A stretch of 64,000 nt of DNA from Bacillus safensis. GTDB taxonomy: Bacteria; Bacillota; Bacilli; Bacillales; Bacillaceae. The notes under the pieces are model-generated. The model ran no database searches. It saw nothing but the letters and a program-made list of their open reading frames with translations, and was not told the origin of the DNA. Made by a program: the position numbers and the translations under genes. Below are positions 18,282 to 28,425 of the stretch, piece by piece (position 1 is the first letter of the stretch; each line of letters starts with the position of its first letter). The stretch lies in NCBI GenBank assembly GCA_030159235.1, contig BSBG01000003.1, positions 248,001 to 312,000 of the forward strand, written 5' to 3'.

Positions 18282-20315
18282 ATGGCAGCAAGAGATTTAT
18301 CTGTTTTATTCAGTGTTATTTTAATTGTGGCGATGCTGGTCATACCGTTTCCGCCAATACTATTAAGTATCTTAATCATTATTAATATTTCTCTTGCGCT
18401 TATCGTGCTTCTCACCACAATGAACATGCAAGAACCACTGCAATTTTCAATATTTCCATCATTGCTTTTGCTCTTAACGCTGTTTCGCTTAGGGCTTAAC
18501 ATCTCTACAACACGATCTATCCTATCAACTGGAGATGCTGGAAAGGTTGTAGAAACGTTCGGTTCATTTGTTGTTGGAGGAAATATCCTCGTTGGTCTTG
18601 TTGTTTTCCTTATTCTGATCATCATTCAGTTTATTGTTATTACCAAAGGGGCTGAGCGTGTATCAGAGGTTGCGGCAAGATTTACACTCGATGCGATGCC
18701 AGGTAAACAAATGAGTATTGACGCAGATTTAAATGCAGGGATGCTGACAGAAAGTGAAGCAAGAAACCGCCGTGAAAAAGTAGCAAGAGAAGCAGACTTT
18801 TATGGAGCGATGGACGGTGCCAGTAAGTTCGTTAAAGGGGACGCCATCGCTGGTATTATCATCGTTATCATCAATATTATATTTGGGATTATTATTGGGA
18901 TGCTTCAGCAGGGCATGTCGATTCAAGAATCAGCTTCCCACTTTACCCTATTAACGGTAGGGGACGGAATTGTTTCACAAATTCCTGCACTTCTCATTTC
19001 AACAGCAACAGGGATTGTCGTCACAAGGGCTGCTTCTAATGGGAACCTTGGTTCAGATATCACTGAACAGCTGTTTGCATTCCCGGCCATGCTTTACGTG
19101 ACAGCAGGCACGATCTTTCTTCTTGGGCTGTTCACGCCGATTGGCGTACTTTTGACAGGGCCAATCGCAGGTTTACTTGCACTTGGCGCATACATGATGT
19201 CGAAAAACAAACAAGATCAAGAAGAAATTGAAGAGGTACTAGAAGAACAGGCAGAGGTAGAAGAGATGAAAAGTCCAGAAAGCGTCATTCACCTCCTGCA
19301 AATGGATGCCATTGAATTTGAGTTTGGCTACGGCTTGATCCCGCTCGCTGATGCAAACCAGGGTGGTGACCTGCTAGACCGAATTGTGATGATTCGAAGG
19401 CAGCTTGCCCTTGAACTAGGTCTTGTCATTCCAGTCGTCCGAATTCGAGACAACATTGCGCTGAACCCCAATGAATACCGGCTGAAAATTAAAGGCAACG
19501 AAGTAGCAAAAGGGGAGCTTCTGCTTGATCACTACTTAGCGATGTCCCCAACGCCTGATGATGATCCAATTGAAGGAATTGAAACAATCGAACCATCCTT
19601 TGGTCTGCCGGCTAAATGGATATCAGAAGCAGAAAAAGATCAGGCTGAGATGCTAAGCTATACGGTTGTAGACCCAGCATCTGTTGTGTCTACTCACATC
19701 ACAGAGAAGATTAGACAAAACACACACGAACTGCTCGGACGCCAAGAAACGAAGCAATTAATTGATCATCTGAAAGAAAGCTATCCTGTCTTAGTGGATG
19801 AGGTAACACCAAATCCGCTGGCAGTCGGTGATATACAAAAAGTACTGGCGAAGCTGCTAAAAGAAAAGGTCTCTATTCGAAACCTTGTCACCATTTTTGA
19901 GACGCTTGCAGACTACGGAAAATTAACGACTGATACAGATTTATTAACAGAGTATGTCAGACAGGCGCTAGCAAGACAGATTACCGCACAGTATGCAAGA
20001 GAAAATGAATCATTGAAAGTCGTGACGTGCTCAGGTCGAGTGGAAAAGGTAATTGCTGACAGCGTTCAGCAGACAGAGCATGGCAACTACTTATCGTTAG
20101 ATCCAGAATCCTCTGAAAGTGTGATTCAATCAGTGGCGAGAGAAATTGAACAGCTTTCGCTTCGTCAGGAAACGCCGGTTCTATTATGCTCACCTCCTAT
20201 AAGAATGTACGTTAAACAGTTGTTAGAAAGATATTTCCCAGATTTACCGGTACTATCTTATAACGAACTAGAAGCGAATGTGGAAGTACAGAGCATCGGA
20301 GTGGTGGATATCTAA
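18282..20315 (+). CDS. flhA: FlhA, flagellar export gate protein
   Basis: FlhA forms the nonameric ring below the export pore and docks chaperone-substrate complexes. The 677-residue protein has eight predicted membrane helices in the first 310 residues, the FHIPEP-family loop (residues about 145-175, RFTLDAMPGKQMSIDADLNA) and a large cytoplasmic domain. The start has AAAGGAGAG. The stop overlaps flhF by one base (TAATG). Confidence 0.97.
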   Translation: MAARDLSVLFSVILIVAMLVIPFPPILLSILIIINISLALIVLLTTMNMQEPLQFSIFPSLLLLLTLFRLGLNISTTRSILSTGDAGKVVETFGSFVVGGNILVGLVVFLILIIIQFIVITKGAERVSEVAARFTLDAMPGKQMSIDADLNAGMLTESEARNRREKVAREADFYGAMDGASKFVKGDAIAGIIIVIINIIFGIIIGMLQQGMSIQESASHFTLLTVGDGIVSQIPALLISTATGIVVTRAASNGNLGSDITEQLFAFPAMLYVTAGTIFLLGLFTPIGVLLTGPIAGLLALGAYMMSKNKQDQEEIEEVLEEQAEVEEMKSPESVIHLLQMDAIEFEFGYGLIPLADANQGGDLLDRIVMIRRQLALELGLVIPVVRIRDNIALNPNEYRLKIKGNEVAKGELLLDHYLAMSPTPDDDPIEGIETIEPSFGLPAKWISEAEKDQAEMLSYTVVDPASVVSTHITEKIRQNTHELLGRQETKQLIDHLKESYPVLVDEVTPNPLAVGDIQKVLAKLLKEKVSIRNLVTIFETLADYGKLTTDTDLLTEYVRQALARQITAQYARENESLKVVTCSGRVEKVIADSVQQTEHGNYLSLDPESSESVIQSVAREIEQLSLRQETPVLLCSPPIRMYVKQLLERYFPDLPVLSYNELEANVEVQSIGVVDI

Positions 20316-21433
20316 TGAAAATGAAAAAAATCACAGCAAATTCTATGCAGGAGGCAACGATTCAAATTAGGCAGCAGCTTGGGAAAGATGCCGTCATTTT
20401 AAATTCCAAAACTGTTGTTAAACGAAGGCTGTTCGGTTTAAAAAAACAGCAAATGGTTGAAGTGATTGCAGTGCTGGACCAAGATTTCGAAGAAAGGGCT
20501 GGTAAAGGTTTAAACCCTGCGCCACCTCTTCCTGTGTTACCAAAAAAGGAACAAATTAAAAAGCGGCCAGAAGAGCCATCCATTGCTCCCGAGGCAGTGA
20601 AACCAGCACCTTCTCATGCAGAGCCTTTAGAATACGTAAGGAATGAACGGCATGCGGGTATTCTGCCTGATCCTCTCTTAGCAATCGATCAAAAGCTAAA
20701 GGATCAAGGGCTTGATGATGCAATTCGAGACGAATGCCTGAAGGGTCTTTTAACGAAGGGTGCGGTTAAAGAAGATCACATAAAAAAAGAACTTGAACAA
20801 CTGCTTTCAGATATGCTGCCAGCCCAAACCTCTGATGAGCCGATGATTTCTTCAAAATACATTGTGCTGTTCGGTTCAACCGGAGCTGGTAAAACGACAA
20901 CGATTGCAAAACTTGCTGCTAAAACGGCCATTCAGCAGCAAAAGAAGATCGCTTTTATTACTACGGATACGTACCGGATTGCAGCGATCGAACAGCTGAA
21001 AACATACGCTGAACTGCTGAATGCACCACTTGAGGTATGTTATTCGAGAGAGGACTTTGTGAGAGCTCAAGAGACCTTTAAAGAGTATGATCATATTTTC
21101 ATTGATACAGCAGGCCGAAACTTTAAAGAAGAAGCGTATATCAAAGAGCTGACAGACATTATTCCATTTGATGAAAGCATTCAAAGTTTCCTTGTGATGA
21201 GTGCTACATCGAAGTATCAAGACATGAAAGCCATGATTAAACGCTTTGAACACGTTCCGATCGATCAATTCATTTTTACAAAAGTAGATGAAACGGATAC
21301 GATGGGAACCATTTTTCAAATCATTGCAGACTCTCAAATCAGACTTGGCTTTTTAACAAATGGCCAAAATGTGCCTGAGGATATTCTTGAAGGTTCTCCT
21401 CTTGAACTAACAAGGATGGTTTTACAATCATGA
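20315..21433 (+). CDS. flhF: FlhF, SRP-like GTPase for flagellar placement
   Basis: FlhF is a membrane-associated GTPase of the SRP family that marks where flagella are built. The 372 residues contain an N-terminal basic region, a proline-rich linker (about 65-105) and the NG domain with G1 GSTGAGKTTT (187-196), the DTYRIAAIEQLKTYAE element, IDTAGRN and TKVDET. ATG at 20315 overlaps the flhA stop; an in-frame ATG at 20321 is possible. Confidence 0.96.
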   Translation: MKMKKITANSMQEATIQIRQQLGKDAVILNSKTVVKRRLFGLKKQQMVEVIAVLDQDFEERAGKGLNPAPPLPVLPKKEQIKKRPEEPSIAPEAVKPAPSHAEPLEYVRNERHAGILPDPLLAIDQKLKDQGLDDAIRDECLKGLLTKGAVKEDHIKKELEQLLSDMLPAQTSDEPMISSKYIVLFGSTGAGKTTTIAKLAAKTAIQQQKKIAFITTDTYRIAAIEQLKTYAELLNAPLEVCYSREDFVRAQETFKEYDHIFIDTAGRNFKEEAYIKELTDIIPFDESIQSFLVMSATSKYQDMKAMIKRFEHVPIDQFIFTKVDETDTMGTIFQIIADSQIRLGFLTNGQNVPEDILEGSPLELTRMVLQS

Positions 21434-22332
21434 AGCCTGACCAAGCAGAAGGATTAAGAAAACTAGTTCAGCAGAGTCAAATGATCACACCGGCTCCTCT
21501 TGGCGTAAGCGGACAGGCAAAAACCATTGCCGTCATGAGCGGTAAAGGCGGGGTAGGTAAATCGAATTTGACACTGAATATGGCACTGTCTATTGCAAGT
21601 ACAGGCAAAAGAGTATTAGTGATCGATCTTGATTTTGGTATGGGGAATATTGATATTTTACTAGGGAAAACATCGACTAGCTCTATATTAGATGTTCTCG
21701 TTAGAAAGAAATCCCTCCAAGCAGTTATGACAAAAGGAACGGATAACCTATATTACATTTCTGGCGGAAGCGGACTTGAACAGCTGTTTTCTTTAGATAA
21801 AGATCAGTGGTCGTTCTTTCTAGAAGAGATGGAAAGAATGATGCAGGACTTCGATTGTATCTTCTTTGACATGGGGGCCGGCTTGTCAAAAGATCAGCTG
21901 CCTTTTGTCTTATCGGCAGGAGAAGTGGTCGTTGTGACTACGCCAGAGCCAACATCCATCATGGATGCCTACAGTGCGATTAAACACTTAGCCATTCATC
22001 AGTTTGAACAGTCTGTGCAAATCATTGTCAACCGGTGTAAAACCCCGTCAGAAGGGTCTGAAACTTACAGGAAATTAGCAGGAGTGGTCACATCTTTTCT
22101 TCACAGAAAACTTGTATTTGCTGGTGCTGTGCCTGATGATCCTGCGGTTCCTAAAGCAGTATCAGAACAAATTCCATTTTATATGAAGCAGCCTCATTCA
22201 AGACTGAGTAAAACCATTAAGATGCTGGCAGAAACACTATATTATCAGCAGATAAGAGAGGCCCGGAGAGAACAGCATACGTTTATAGATAAGTTGTCCT
22301 CTTTTTTCAAAAGGAGGAGGGTGGACTCATGA
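21430..22332 (+). CDS. flhG: FlhG (YlxH), MinD-like ATPase controlling flagellar number
   Basis: FlhG is a ParA/MinD ATPase that works with FlhF, stimulating its GTPase and setting flagellar position and number. The 300 residues begin with a short segment containing a DQAEGLRKL motif known in other species to contact FlhF, then a deviant Walker A SGKGGVGKS (37-45), Walker B DLDFGMGNID and switch-II DMGAGL. The C-terminus is basic and amphipathic, which fits membrane binding. It overlaps flhF and cheB. Confidence 0.95.
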   Translation: MKPDQAEGLRKLVQQSQMITPAPLGVSGQAKTIAVMSGKGGVGKSNLTLNMALSIASTGKRVLVIDLDFGMGNIDILLGKTSTSSILDVLVRKKSLQAVMTKGTDNLYYISGGSGLEQLFSLDKDQWSFFLEEMERMMQDFDCIFFDMGAGLSKDQLPFVLSAGEVVVVTTPEPTSIMDAYSAIKHLAIHQFEQSVQIIVNRCKTPSEGSETYRKLAGVVTSFLHRKLVFAGAVPDDPAVPKAVSEQIPFYMKQPHSRLSKTIKMLAETLYYQQIREARREQHTFIDKLSSFFKRRRVDS

Positions 22333-23408
22333 TTAGAGTGCTTGTAGTAGATGACTCGGCCTTTATGCGAAAGCTCATTAGTGATTTTCTAAGTGCCGAG
22401 CAAGAAATAGAAGTCGTCGGAACGGCGCGAAATGGGGAAGATGCCTTAAAACGGATTAAGGAACTGAATCCAGATGTTGTCACACTAGATGTGGAAATGC
22501 CTGTGTTAAATGGAACAGAAGCATTAAAGCAAATTCTGGCTGAACACGACCTTGCCGTGATTATGGTGTCAAGCCAGACAAAGCAAGGGAAAGATTTAAC
22601 CATCCATTGTTTAGAACTCGGTGCTTTCGACTTTGTGACAAAGCCTTCGGGAAGTATTTCGCTCGATTTACACAAAGTGAGGGGTCAAATTGTAGAGCGG
22701 GTACTTGCGGCAGGAATGTCAAGGAAACGCACTAAAGAGCAGGTTTCGCCTAAGCCAGTGATGAAGCCGCCAACGCCAAGTCCAGTGGTTGCACCCCGCG
22801 TGCAAGCAGTTAAAAGCGGATTACTTCGAAAGATTATTTCTATCGGAACATCTACGGGTGGGCCAAGGGCACTTCAACGAGTCGTAACGAAGCTGCCTAA
22901 GGACATAGAGGCACCTATATTGATTGTGCAGCATATGCCGGCAGGATTTACGGCATCACTTGCTACTAGGTTAGACCATTTATCACAAATTACAATTAAA
23001 GAAGCACAAGATGGAGACATCGCAAAAAATGGAGTGGCTTACATAGCTCCTGGTGGGATGAATATGTCACTTCATGATCAAGGGACGTCTTTAGTCATTA
23101 GGCTGTCCCCTGAAGACACGGAAAGCCGGCACAAACCATCTGTTAACTATTTATTTGAATCTATCAGCAGCATAAAAGGTTACGAGAAAATTGCTGTCAT
23201 TATGACGGGAATGGGCAGTGACGGTACAGAAGGTGTCAAAAAAATGGTCGCAAGCGGTCATACGAAAGTCATTGCAGAAAAAGAAGAATCATGTGTTGTT
23301 TTCGGAATGCCTAAATCTGTCATTAAAGCAGGCCTTGCACATGAAACAAGGCATGTGGATGACATCGCACATGCAATTATAAGCTCCATGAAAAAAGAGA
23401 GGGCGTGA
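22329..23408 (+). CDS. cheB: CheB, chemoreceptor glutamate methylesterase
   Basis: CheB removes methyl groups from chemoreceptors when phosphorylated by CheA. The 359 residues comprise a receiver domain with Asp54 (VTLDVEMP), a proline-rich linker (about 138-158) and the methylesterase domain with nucleophile Ser175 in GTSTGGP, catalytic His202 in QHMPAGFT and the aspartate in GMGSDGTEG. The start has AAAGGAGGAGG. No cheR is seen in this operon, as in B. subtilis. Confidence 0.97.
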   Translation: MIRVLVVDDSAFMRKLISDFLSAEQEIEVVGTARNGEDALKRIKELNPDVVTLDVEMPVLNGTEALKQILAEHDLAVIMVSSQTKQGKDLTIHCLELGAFDFVTKPSGSISLDLHKVRGQIVERVLAAGMSRKRTKEQVSPKPVMKPPTPSPVVAPRVQAVKSGLLRKIISIGTSTGGPRALQRVVTKLPKDIEAPILIVQHMPAGFTASLATRLDHLSQITIKEAQDGDIAKNGVAYIAPGGMNMSLHDQGTSLVIRLSPEDTESRHKPSVNYLFESISSIKGYEKIAVIMTGMGSDGTEGVKKMVASGHTKVIAEKEESCVVFGMPKSVIKAGLAHETRHVDDIAHAIISSMKKERA

Positions 23409-23413
23409 ACTCG

Positions 23414-25441
23414 TTGGATGTAAACCAATACTTAGATATCTTTTTAGATGAAAGCAGAGAACACTTACAAACTTGTAATGAAAAACTTCTTGAGTTAGAA
23501 AAGAACCCAACCGACTTGCAGCTAGTGAATGATATATTCAGAGCGGCTCATACATTGAAAGGCATGAGTGCAACAATGGGCTTTGATGATATGGCTCACT
23601 TAACGCATCACTTAGAAAACATGTTCGATGCCATCCGCAATGAACAAATGATTGTCACTCCTGAGTCAATGGACACGATGTTCGAAGCACTCGATCATCT
23701 TGAAGCGATGGTTCAATCGATTGCAGAAGGCGGAGACGGGAAACGTGATGTCACAGAAATTAGTAAAAAACTAGATGTGACAGGAAGCCATGCGGAGGCA
23801 GCTTCTAGCGTTGAAACAGCGGATGCATCAGCTGCTGTCTGCAATGACTTAGACTATAACGAATTTGAACGAACTGTTCTTGATGAAGCGAGAGAGCAAG
23901 GCTTCAAATGCTATGAACTCAACGTGACATTAAGCGAAGCTTGCTTATTAAAAGCCGTTCGTGTCTATATGATTTTTGAAAGACTGAATGAAGCAGGCGA
24001 GGTTGTCAAAACGGTTCCAAATGCAGAGCTATTAGAATCAGAAGATTTCGAATCTGAATTCAGCATATCTTATCTATCTAAACAACCGATTGACGAAGTA
24101 AAGAAAATCGTCACATCGATCTCAGAGGTTGAGAATGTGGAGATCTCTGAAGTCTCCGCATTTGAAGCAGCTCCGGCTGAAAAACAAGAGGCACAGCCTG
24201 AACAGAGAAAAGCAGAAGCACTCGTTCCTGCTGCGAAAGCACCAGCAAACGATGCGCCAAAAGCAAATGGCAATAACGGTGCAGCTGCCGGCGGAACAAA
24301 AACAATTCGTGTCAACATCGACCGTCTAGACTCTCTTATGAATCTATTTGAAGAACTTGTCATTGATAGAGGCCGTCTAGAACAGATTGCAAAAGAACTA
24401 GAAAACAATGAGTTGACAGACACTGTCGAAAGAATGACACGTATTTCTGGTGACCTGCAATCAATCATCCTGAACATGAGAATGGTACCTGTGGAAACTG
24501 TGTTTAACAGATTCCCGCGTATGATTCGTCAATTGACGAAAGAGCTTAATAAGAAAATTGAACTGATCATTGAAGGTGCTGAGACAGAGCTTGATCGAAC
24601 AGTGATCGACGAAATTGGAGATCCGCTCTTACACTTACTTAGAAATAGTCTAGATCACGGGATTGAATCACCGGAAGAACGTGTGAAAAAAGGCAAGCCA
24701 GAAAAAGGTACGGTCCTATTAAAGGCATATCATAGCGGAAACCATGTCTTCATTGAAGTAGAAGATGATGGCGGCGGAATTAACCGTAAAAAGGTGCTTG
24801 AAAAAGCATTAGAACGCGGGGTTATTACAGAAAGAGAAGCAGAAACGCTTGAAGATCATCAAATTGATTCGTTGATCTTTGCAGCAGGATTTTCTACAGC
24901 TGATACGATTTCTGACATCTCAGGCCGCGGTGTAGGTCTTGACGTTGTGAAAAACAAGCTGGAATCATTAGGCGGATCTGTGAGCATCAATTCAACAGAA
25001 GGACAAGGCTCACTATTCTCAATTCAGCTTCCGCTGACATTATCGATTATTTCCGTTCTTCTTGTAAAACTCGAAGAGGAAACATTTGCGATTCCGATTT
25101 CTTCTATTATTGAAACGGCTGTTATTAAGAAAAGCGACATCCTACAAACGCATGATCGTGAAGTGATTGATTTCCGCGGATTTATCGTACCGGTCGTGTA
25201 CTTGAAGAAACAATTCCACGTGCCAAATGCGCATGAATTAGAGGAAGAACTGCACATCATAGTTGTTCGTAAAGGAGACAAGCTGACAGCATTTGTGGTC
25301 GATTCATTTATTGGTCAGCAAGAGGTTGTATTGAAATCACTAGGAGATTATCTGCCAAACGTATTTGCGATATCAGGCGCAACAATCCTAGGTGACGGTC
25401 AAGTTGCACTCATCGTTGACTGTAATGCACTGATCAAGTAA
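23414..25441 (+). CDS. cheA: CheA, chemotaxis histidine kinase
   Basis: CheA autophosphorylates in response to receptors and passes phosphate to CheY and CheB. Domains in order are Hpt with FRAAHTLKG, CheY/CheB-binding P2, an alanine-rich linker (about 245-290), P3 dimerisation, the ATPase (HSLDHGIE-type N box as LLRNSLDHGIES; G boxes DDGGGI and GRGVGLDVV) and the CheW-like P5. I choose TTG at 23414 (675 residues): AGAGAGGG is ten bases upstream, and this start puts the Hpt histidine at residue 46, as in B. subtilis. The in-frame GTG at 23405 is too close to that site. Confidence 0.96.
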   Translation: MDVNQYLDIFLDESREHLQTCNEKLLELEKNPTDLQLVNDIFRAAHTLKGMSATMGFDDMAHLTHHLENMFDAIRNEQMIVTPESMDTMFEALDHLEAMVQSIAEGGDGKRDVTEISKKLDVTGSHAEAASSVETADASAAVCNDLDYNEFERTVLDEAREQGFKCYELNVTLSEACLLKAVRVYMIFERLNEAGEVVKTVPNAELLESEDFESEFSISYLSKQPIDEVKKIVTSISEVENVEISEVSAFEAAPAEKQEAQPEQRKAEALVPAAKAPANDAPKANGNNGAAAGGTKTIRVNIDRLDSLMNLFEELVIDRGRLEQIAKELENNELTDTVERMTRISGDLQSIILNMRMVPVETVFNRFPRMIRQLTKELNKKIELIIEGAETELDRTVIDEIGDPLLHLLRNSLDHGIESPEERVKKGKPEKGTVLLKAYHSGNHVFIEVEDDGGGINRKKVLEKALERGVITEREAETLEDHQIDSLIFAAGFSTADTISDISGRGVGLDVVKNKLESLGGSVSINSTEGQGSLFSIQLPLTLSIISVLLVKLEEETFAIPISSIIETAVIKKSDILQTHDREVIDFRGFIVPVVYLKKQFHVPNAHELEEELHIIVVRKGDKLTAFVVDSFIGQQEVVLKSLGDYLPNVFAISGATILGDGQVALIVDCNALIK

Positions 25442-25465
25442 AAAACAATAGAGGAGCGGTCTCAA

Positions 25466-25927
25466 ATGAGTACAGATATCAAAACTGGCGAAAAGATGAT
25501 TGTGTTTATCGTAAACAAAAAAGAATACGCCATTTCAGTATCAGAAGTAAAGTCCATTGAAAAATGGCAGCAGCCGACAAGAGTTCCTGGCGTTGCCCCT
25601 TATATATGCGGTGTTATTAATTTGCGCGGTGTTGTGACGCCTGTCATTGACCTAAGAGTCAGACTTGGTTCCACTAACAACGACATTACAGATGAAACAA
25701 GAATGATCATTGTACAAGTTGGTGACATTGAAGTTGGCTGGATTGTTGATGAAGCAAATGATGTCATTACCGTCCATCAGGAAGAAGTAGAATCTTCTCC
25801 TGAATCAGCTGAAAAAGAAGGACAGTCATGGGTGACAGGTATCATTAAGCATGATCAGCGCCTATTTAATATCATTCATGCCGGTGCTGTCCTCGACAAG
25901 AGCGTTCAAGGTGCACCTGTTCATTAA
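25466..25927 (+). CDS. cheW: CheW, receptor-kinase coupling protein
   Basis: CheW links CheA to the chemoreceptors at the cell pole. The 153-residue protein is a single CheW (SH3-like) domain with the typical signature IEKWQQPTRVPGVAPYICGV followed by INLRGVVTPVIDLR, and a VDEANDVI segment. The start has AGAGGAG. It lies between cheA and cheC. Confidence 0.97.
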   Translation: MSTDIKTGEKMIVFIVNKKEYAISVSEVKSIEKWQQPTRVPGVAPYICGVINLRGVVTPVIDLRVRLGSTNNDITDETRMIIVQVGDIEVGWIVDEANDVITVHQEEVESSPESAEKEGQSWVTGIIKHDQRLFNIIHAGAVLDKSVQGAPVH

Positions 25928-25939
25928 GGAGGATGTGAA

Positions 25940-26566
25940 ATGAGCATTTTCAACGAAATTAAAGATGAACAGCTCGATATTTTAAGAGAGGTTGGGAATA
26001 TTGGAGCAGGCCATGCAGCGTCTGCTCTTGCCAACCTATTGGATCGCAAAATAGATATGGCTGTTCCTTTTGTCAAGGTTCTCTCGTTTGAAGATTTAAT
26101 GGATTTCTTTGGCGGTGCAGACCTTCCTGTTGCAAGCATTTTCCTGCGAATGGAAGGGGATTTATCCGGCTCGATCTTTTTCATTATGCCGTTTGAGCAA
26201 GCTGAGCAATTTGTGAGAGAGCTTGTACAGGACCCGGCATTTGATATTGATACCATTCATGAACATGTGATGGGGACGTCAGCACTTCATGAACTTGGAA
26301 ATATTTTAGCAGGCTCTTATTTATCAGCCCTTGCCGATTTAACAAAATTGCAGCTTCACCCAAGTGTTCCAGATGTCACGCTCGATATGTTCGGGGCTGT
26401 CATTAGTGAAGGTTTATTGCAATTCAGCCCTTTAGGCGATCAGGCAATTGTGATTGATACATCTATTTTTGATGATCAAAATAAGCAAGAGCTGAAAGGA
26501 AATATGTTTCTATTACCAGACTTTGAATCGTTTGAAAAACTATTCAAAGCATTAGGTAACCTATAA
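25940..26566 (+). CDS. cheC: CheC, CheY-P phosphatase and adaptation protein
   Basis: CheC dephosphorylates CheY-P weakly and, by binding CheD, links CheY-P level to receptor deamidation. The 208 residues include two phosphatase motifs (LREVGNIGAGHAASALANLL near the N-terminus and ALHELGNILAGSYLSALADL in the middle), both keeping the E-x2-N pattern. It starts after AAGGAGG, and its stop overlaps the cheD start (TAATG), matching the known CheC-CheD complex. Confidence 0.96.
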   Translation: MSIFNEIKDEQLDILREVGNIGAGHAASALANLLDRKIDMAVPFVKVLSFEDLMDFFGGADLPVASIFLRMEGDLSGSIFFIMPFEQAEQFVRELVQDPAFDIDTIHEHVMGTSALHELGNILAGSYLSALADLTKLQLHPSVPDVTLDMFGAVISEGLLQFSPLGDQAIVIDTSIFDDQNKQELKGNMFLLPDFESFEKLFKALGNL

Positions 26567-27066
26567 TGAACGTGCACATTCCGGCAGTTGTAAAGGTTGG
26601 TATTGCAGATGTTCAGCTTGTCAAAACACCGGACCGCATTCGGACATCCGGTCTTGGTTCCTGCGTAGGGCTTGTCCTGTTTGATCAAGAGAAAAAGCTT
26701 GCAGGTCTTGTCCATGTCATGCTTCCAGACTCCTCCCTTGCAAAAGGGGCGGTGGAAAACTTGGCTAAATATGCAGATACAGGTGTTCAGCATACAATTG
26801 ATCTGCTCCTAAAAGAAGGCGCACGCAAACATGCGCTAAAGGCGAAACTTGCTGGCGGTGCGGAAATGTTTAAGTTTAAGTCAACCAATGATCTTATGAG
26901 AATTGGACCTAGAAACGTATCAGCTGTTAAAGAACATCTGTCTCTCCATCATATCCCGATTATTAGTGAGGATACGGGCGGAAACAATGGCCGTACAATT
27001 GAATTTGATCCACTTACGGCAGAGCTTGAGATCCGCACTGTGAAGCAAGGCATTATGAAGATATAA
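26566..27066 (+). CDS. cheD: CheD, chemoreceptor glutamine deamidase
   Basis: CheD deamidates glutamines on chemoreceptors and is controlled by CheC. The 166 residues keep the catalytic cysteine (Cys33 in LGSCVGLVL) and histidine (His50 in GLVHVMLPDS) and the AKLAGGAEMF motif. The Shine-Dalgarno is weak (TAGGTAA), so coupling to cheC translation through the overlapping stop/start is likely. Confidence 0.96.
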   Translation: MNVHIPAVVKVGIADVQLVKTPDRIRTSGLGSCVGLVLFDQEKKLAGLVHVMLPDSSLAKGAVENLAKYADTGVQHTIDLLLKEGARKHALKAKLAGGAEMFKFKSTNDLMRIGPRNVSAVKEHLSLHHIPIISEDTGGNNGRTIEFDPLTAELEIRTVKQGIMKI

Positions 27067-27089
27067 AAAGGAAGTATAGGGGGATAAAG

Positions 27090-27857
27090 ATGCAATCCTT
27101 AAATTACGAAGATCAGGCGCTATGGGCTAGATGGAAAGAGTGGAAAGACCCAGCTGCTGGAGATGATCTTATGCGCCGCTATATGCCGCTCGTCACATAT
27201 CATGTTGGAAGAATTTCCATCGGTCTCCCGAAGTCAGTGCATAAAGAAGACTTGATCAGTCTAGGGATGCTCGGTTTATATGATGCCCTTGAAAAATTTG
27301 ACCCCGGAAGAGATCTGAAGTTTGATACGTATGCATCCTTCAGAATCCGCGGGGCCATCATCGACGGTCTTCGTAAAGAGGACTGGCTGCCTCGTACATC
27401 AAGAGAAAAAACAAAAAAAGTAGAAGCAGCTATTGAAAAGCTTGAACAGCGTTATTTGCGAAATGTGACGCCAACAGAGGTGGCTGAGGAACTCGGCATG
27501 AGCGAACAGGATGTCGTCACAACGATGAATGAAGGGTTTTTTGCGAATTTGCTCTCAATCGATGAGAAGCTGCATGATCAAGAAGACGGTGAGAACGTAC
27601 AGGTCATGATTCGTGACGAAAAGTCTGTGACTCCTGAAGAGAAAATGCTAAAAGATGAATTAATTGAACAGCTTGCTGAAAAAATCACAGAGCTTTCAGA
27701 AAAAGAAAAGCTCGTGATCAGTCTTTTCTATAAAGAAGAACTGACATTAACGGAAATCGGTCAAGTGCTCAATTTATCTACCTCGCGCATTTCGCAAATT
27801 CATTCAAAGGCATTGTTCAAGCTTAAGCATCTGCTTGATAAAGCCATTCAATCTTAA
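27090..27857 (+). CDS. sigD: SigD, flagellar/motility sigma factor
   Basis: SigD (sigma-28, FliA family) directs RNA polymerase to late flagellar, chemoreceptor and autolysin genes. The 255 residues show region 2 (MPLVTYHVGRISIGLPKSVH, then DLISLGMLGLYDALEKFDP), region 3 (TPTEVAEELGMSEQDV) and the region 4 helix-turn-helix (LTLTEIGQVLNLSTSRISQI). It is the second-last gene of the 27-kb operon, a distal place known in B. subtilis to limit SigD level in a cell. Confidence 0.97.
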   Translation: MQSLNYEDQALWARWKEWKDPAAGDDLMRRYMPLVTYHVGRISIGLPKSVHKEDLISLGMLGLYDALEKFDPGRDLKFDTYASFRIRGAIIDGLRKEDWLPRTSREKTKKVEAAIEKLEQRYLRNVTPTEVAEELGMSEQDVVTTMNEGFFANLLSIDEKLHDQEDGENVQVMIRDEKSVTPEEKMLKDELIEQLAEKITELSEKEKLVISLFYKEELTLTEIGQVLNLSTSRISQIHSKALFKLKHLLDKAIQS

Positions 27858-27878
27858 AGAGTTAGTGAGTGAAAAAAT

Positions 27879-28418
27879 ATGTTATGGCTGATTAGCTTCA
27901 TGCTTCATGCTGCACTTATTTATTTTGTGATCATTTTATATACGAGAATGAATTCGCTGAAGGCAACAGAACAAAAGCAGCGAGAACTTCTAGAAGAAAC
28001 GGAAAATACCCTGGCTGCATTTTTGATGGAAGTCAAAGAAGAGAATGACAAACTATCAAAAGTGGCAGCCGCTTCCCCTGATTTTTCTGCTGAAGAGCTG
28101 AAATCGGATCTTCAGACACCAAAGCAGCCACAACCACCAATTGAATCCCAGCAATCGGTCGAAAGTGAAGATCCAGTACCAGAGCATTTGTCAGCTCTCC
28201 TTAGCGAAGTAGAGGTGCAGGAAGAGAAGGTAAACGAAACCGTTCCACAACTTGAAACAGAGGCTTCTGCGTCTTCTGAGAGTGAAATAGAAGAAACATT
28301 CGAGAACCAAGTGAAGACCTTATATGATGAAGGGCGATCACTAGAAGAAATAGCGAAAGAATTGAAAACTGGCAAGACAGAAATCGAGCTTTTATTAAAA
28401 TTTAGCGGAAAGCTGTAA
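27879..28418 (+). CDS. swrB: SwrB, membrane-anchored activator of flagellar assembly
   Basis: SwrB is a single-pass membrane protein that promotes the FliF-FliG stage of basal-body assembly and so raises SigD activity. The 179 residues have an N-terminal transmembrane helix (about 3-22), a helical segment, a long acidic low-complexity region (about 70-140) and a C-terminal helix-turn-helix-like end (TLYDEGRSLEEIAKELKTGK). It closes the fla/che operon; I see no clear terminator before the rpsB promoter. Confidence 0.9.
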   Translation: MLWLISFMLHAALIYFVIILYTRMNSLKATEQKQRELLEETENTLAAFLMEVKEENDKLSKVAAASPDFSAEELKSDLQTPKQPQPPIESQQSVESEDPVPEHLSALLSEVEVQEEKVNETVPQLETEASASSESEIEETFENQVKTLYDEGRSLEEIAKELKTGKTEIELLLKFSGKL

Positions 28419-28425
28419 AGGATTC

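Noticed and set aside
24070-24477. 135-codon minus-strand frame opposite cheA
   Set aside because: Composition reflects the complement of the alanine-rich CheA linker; no start signal.
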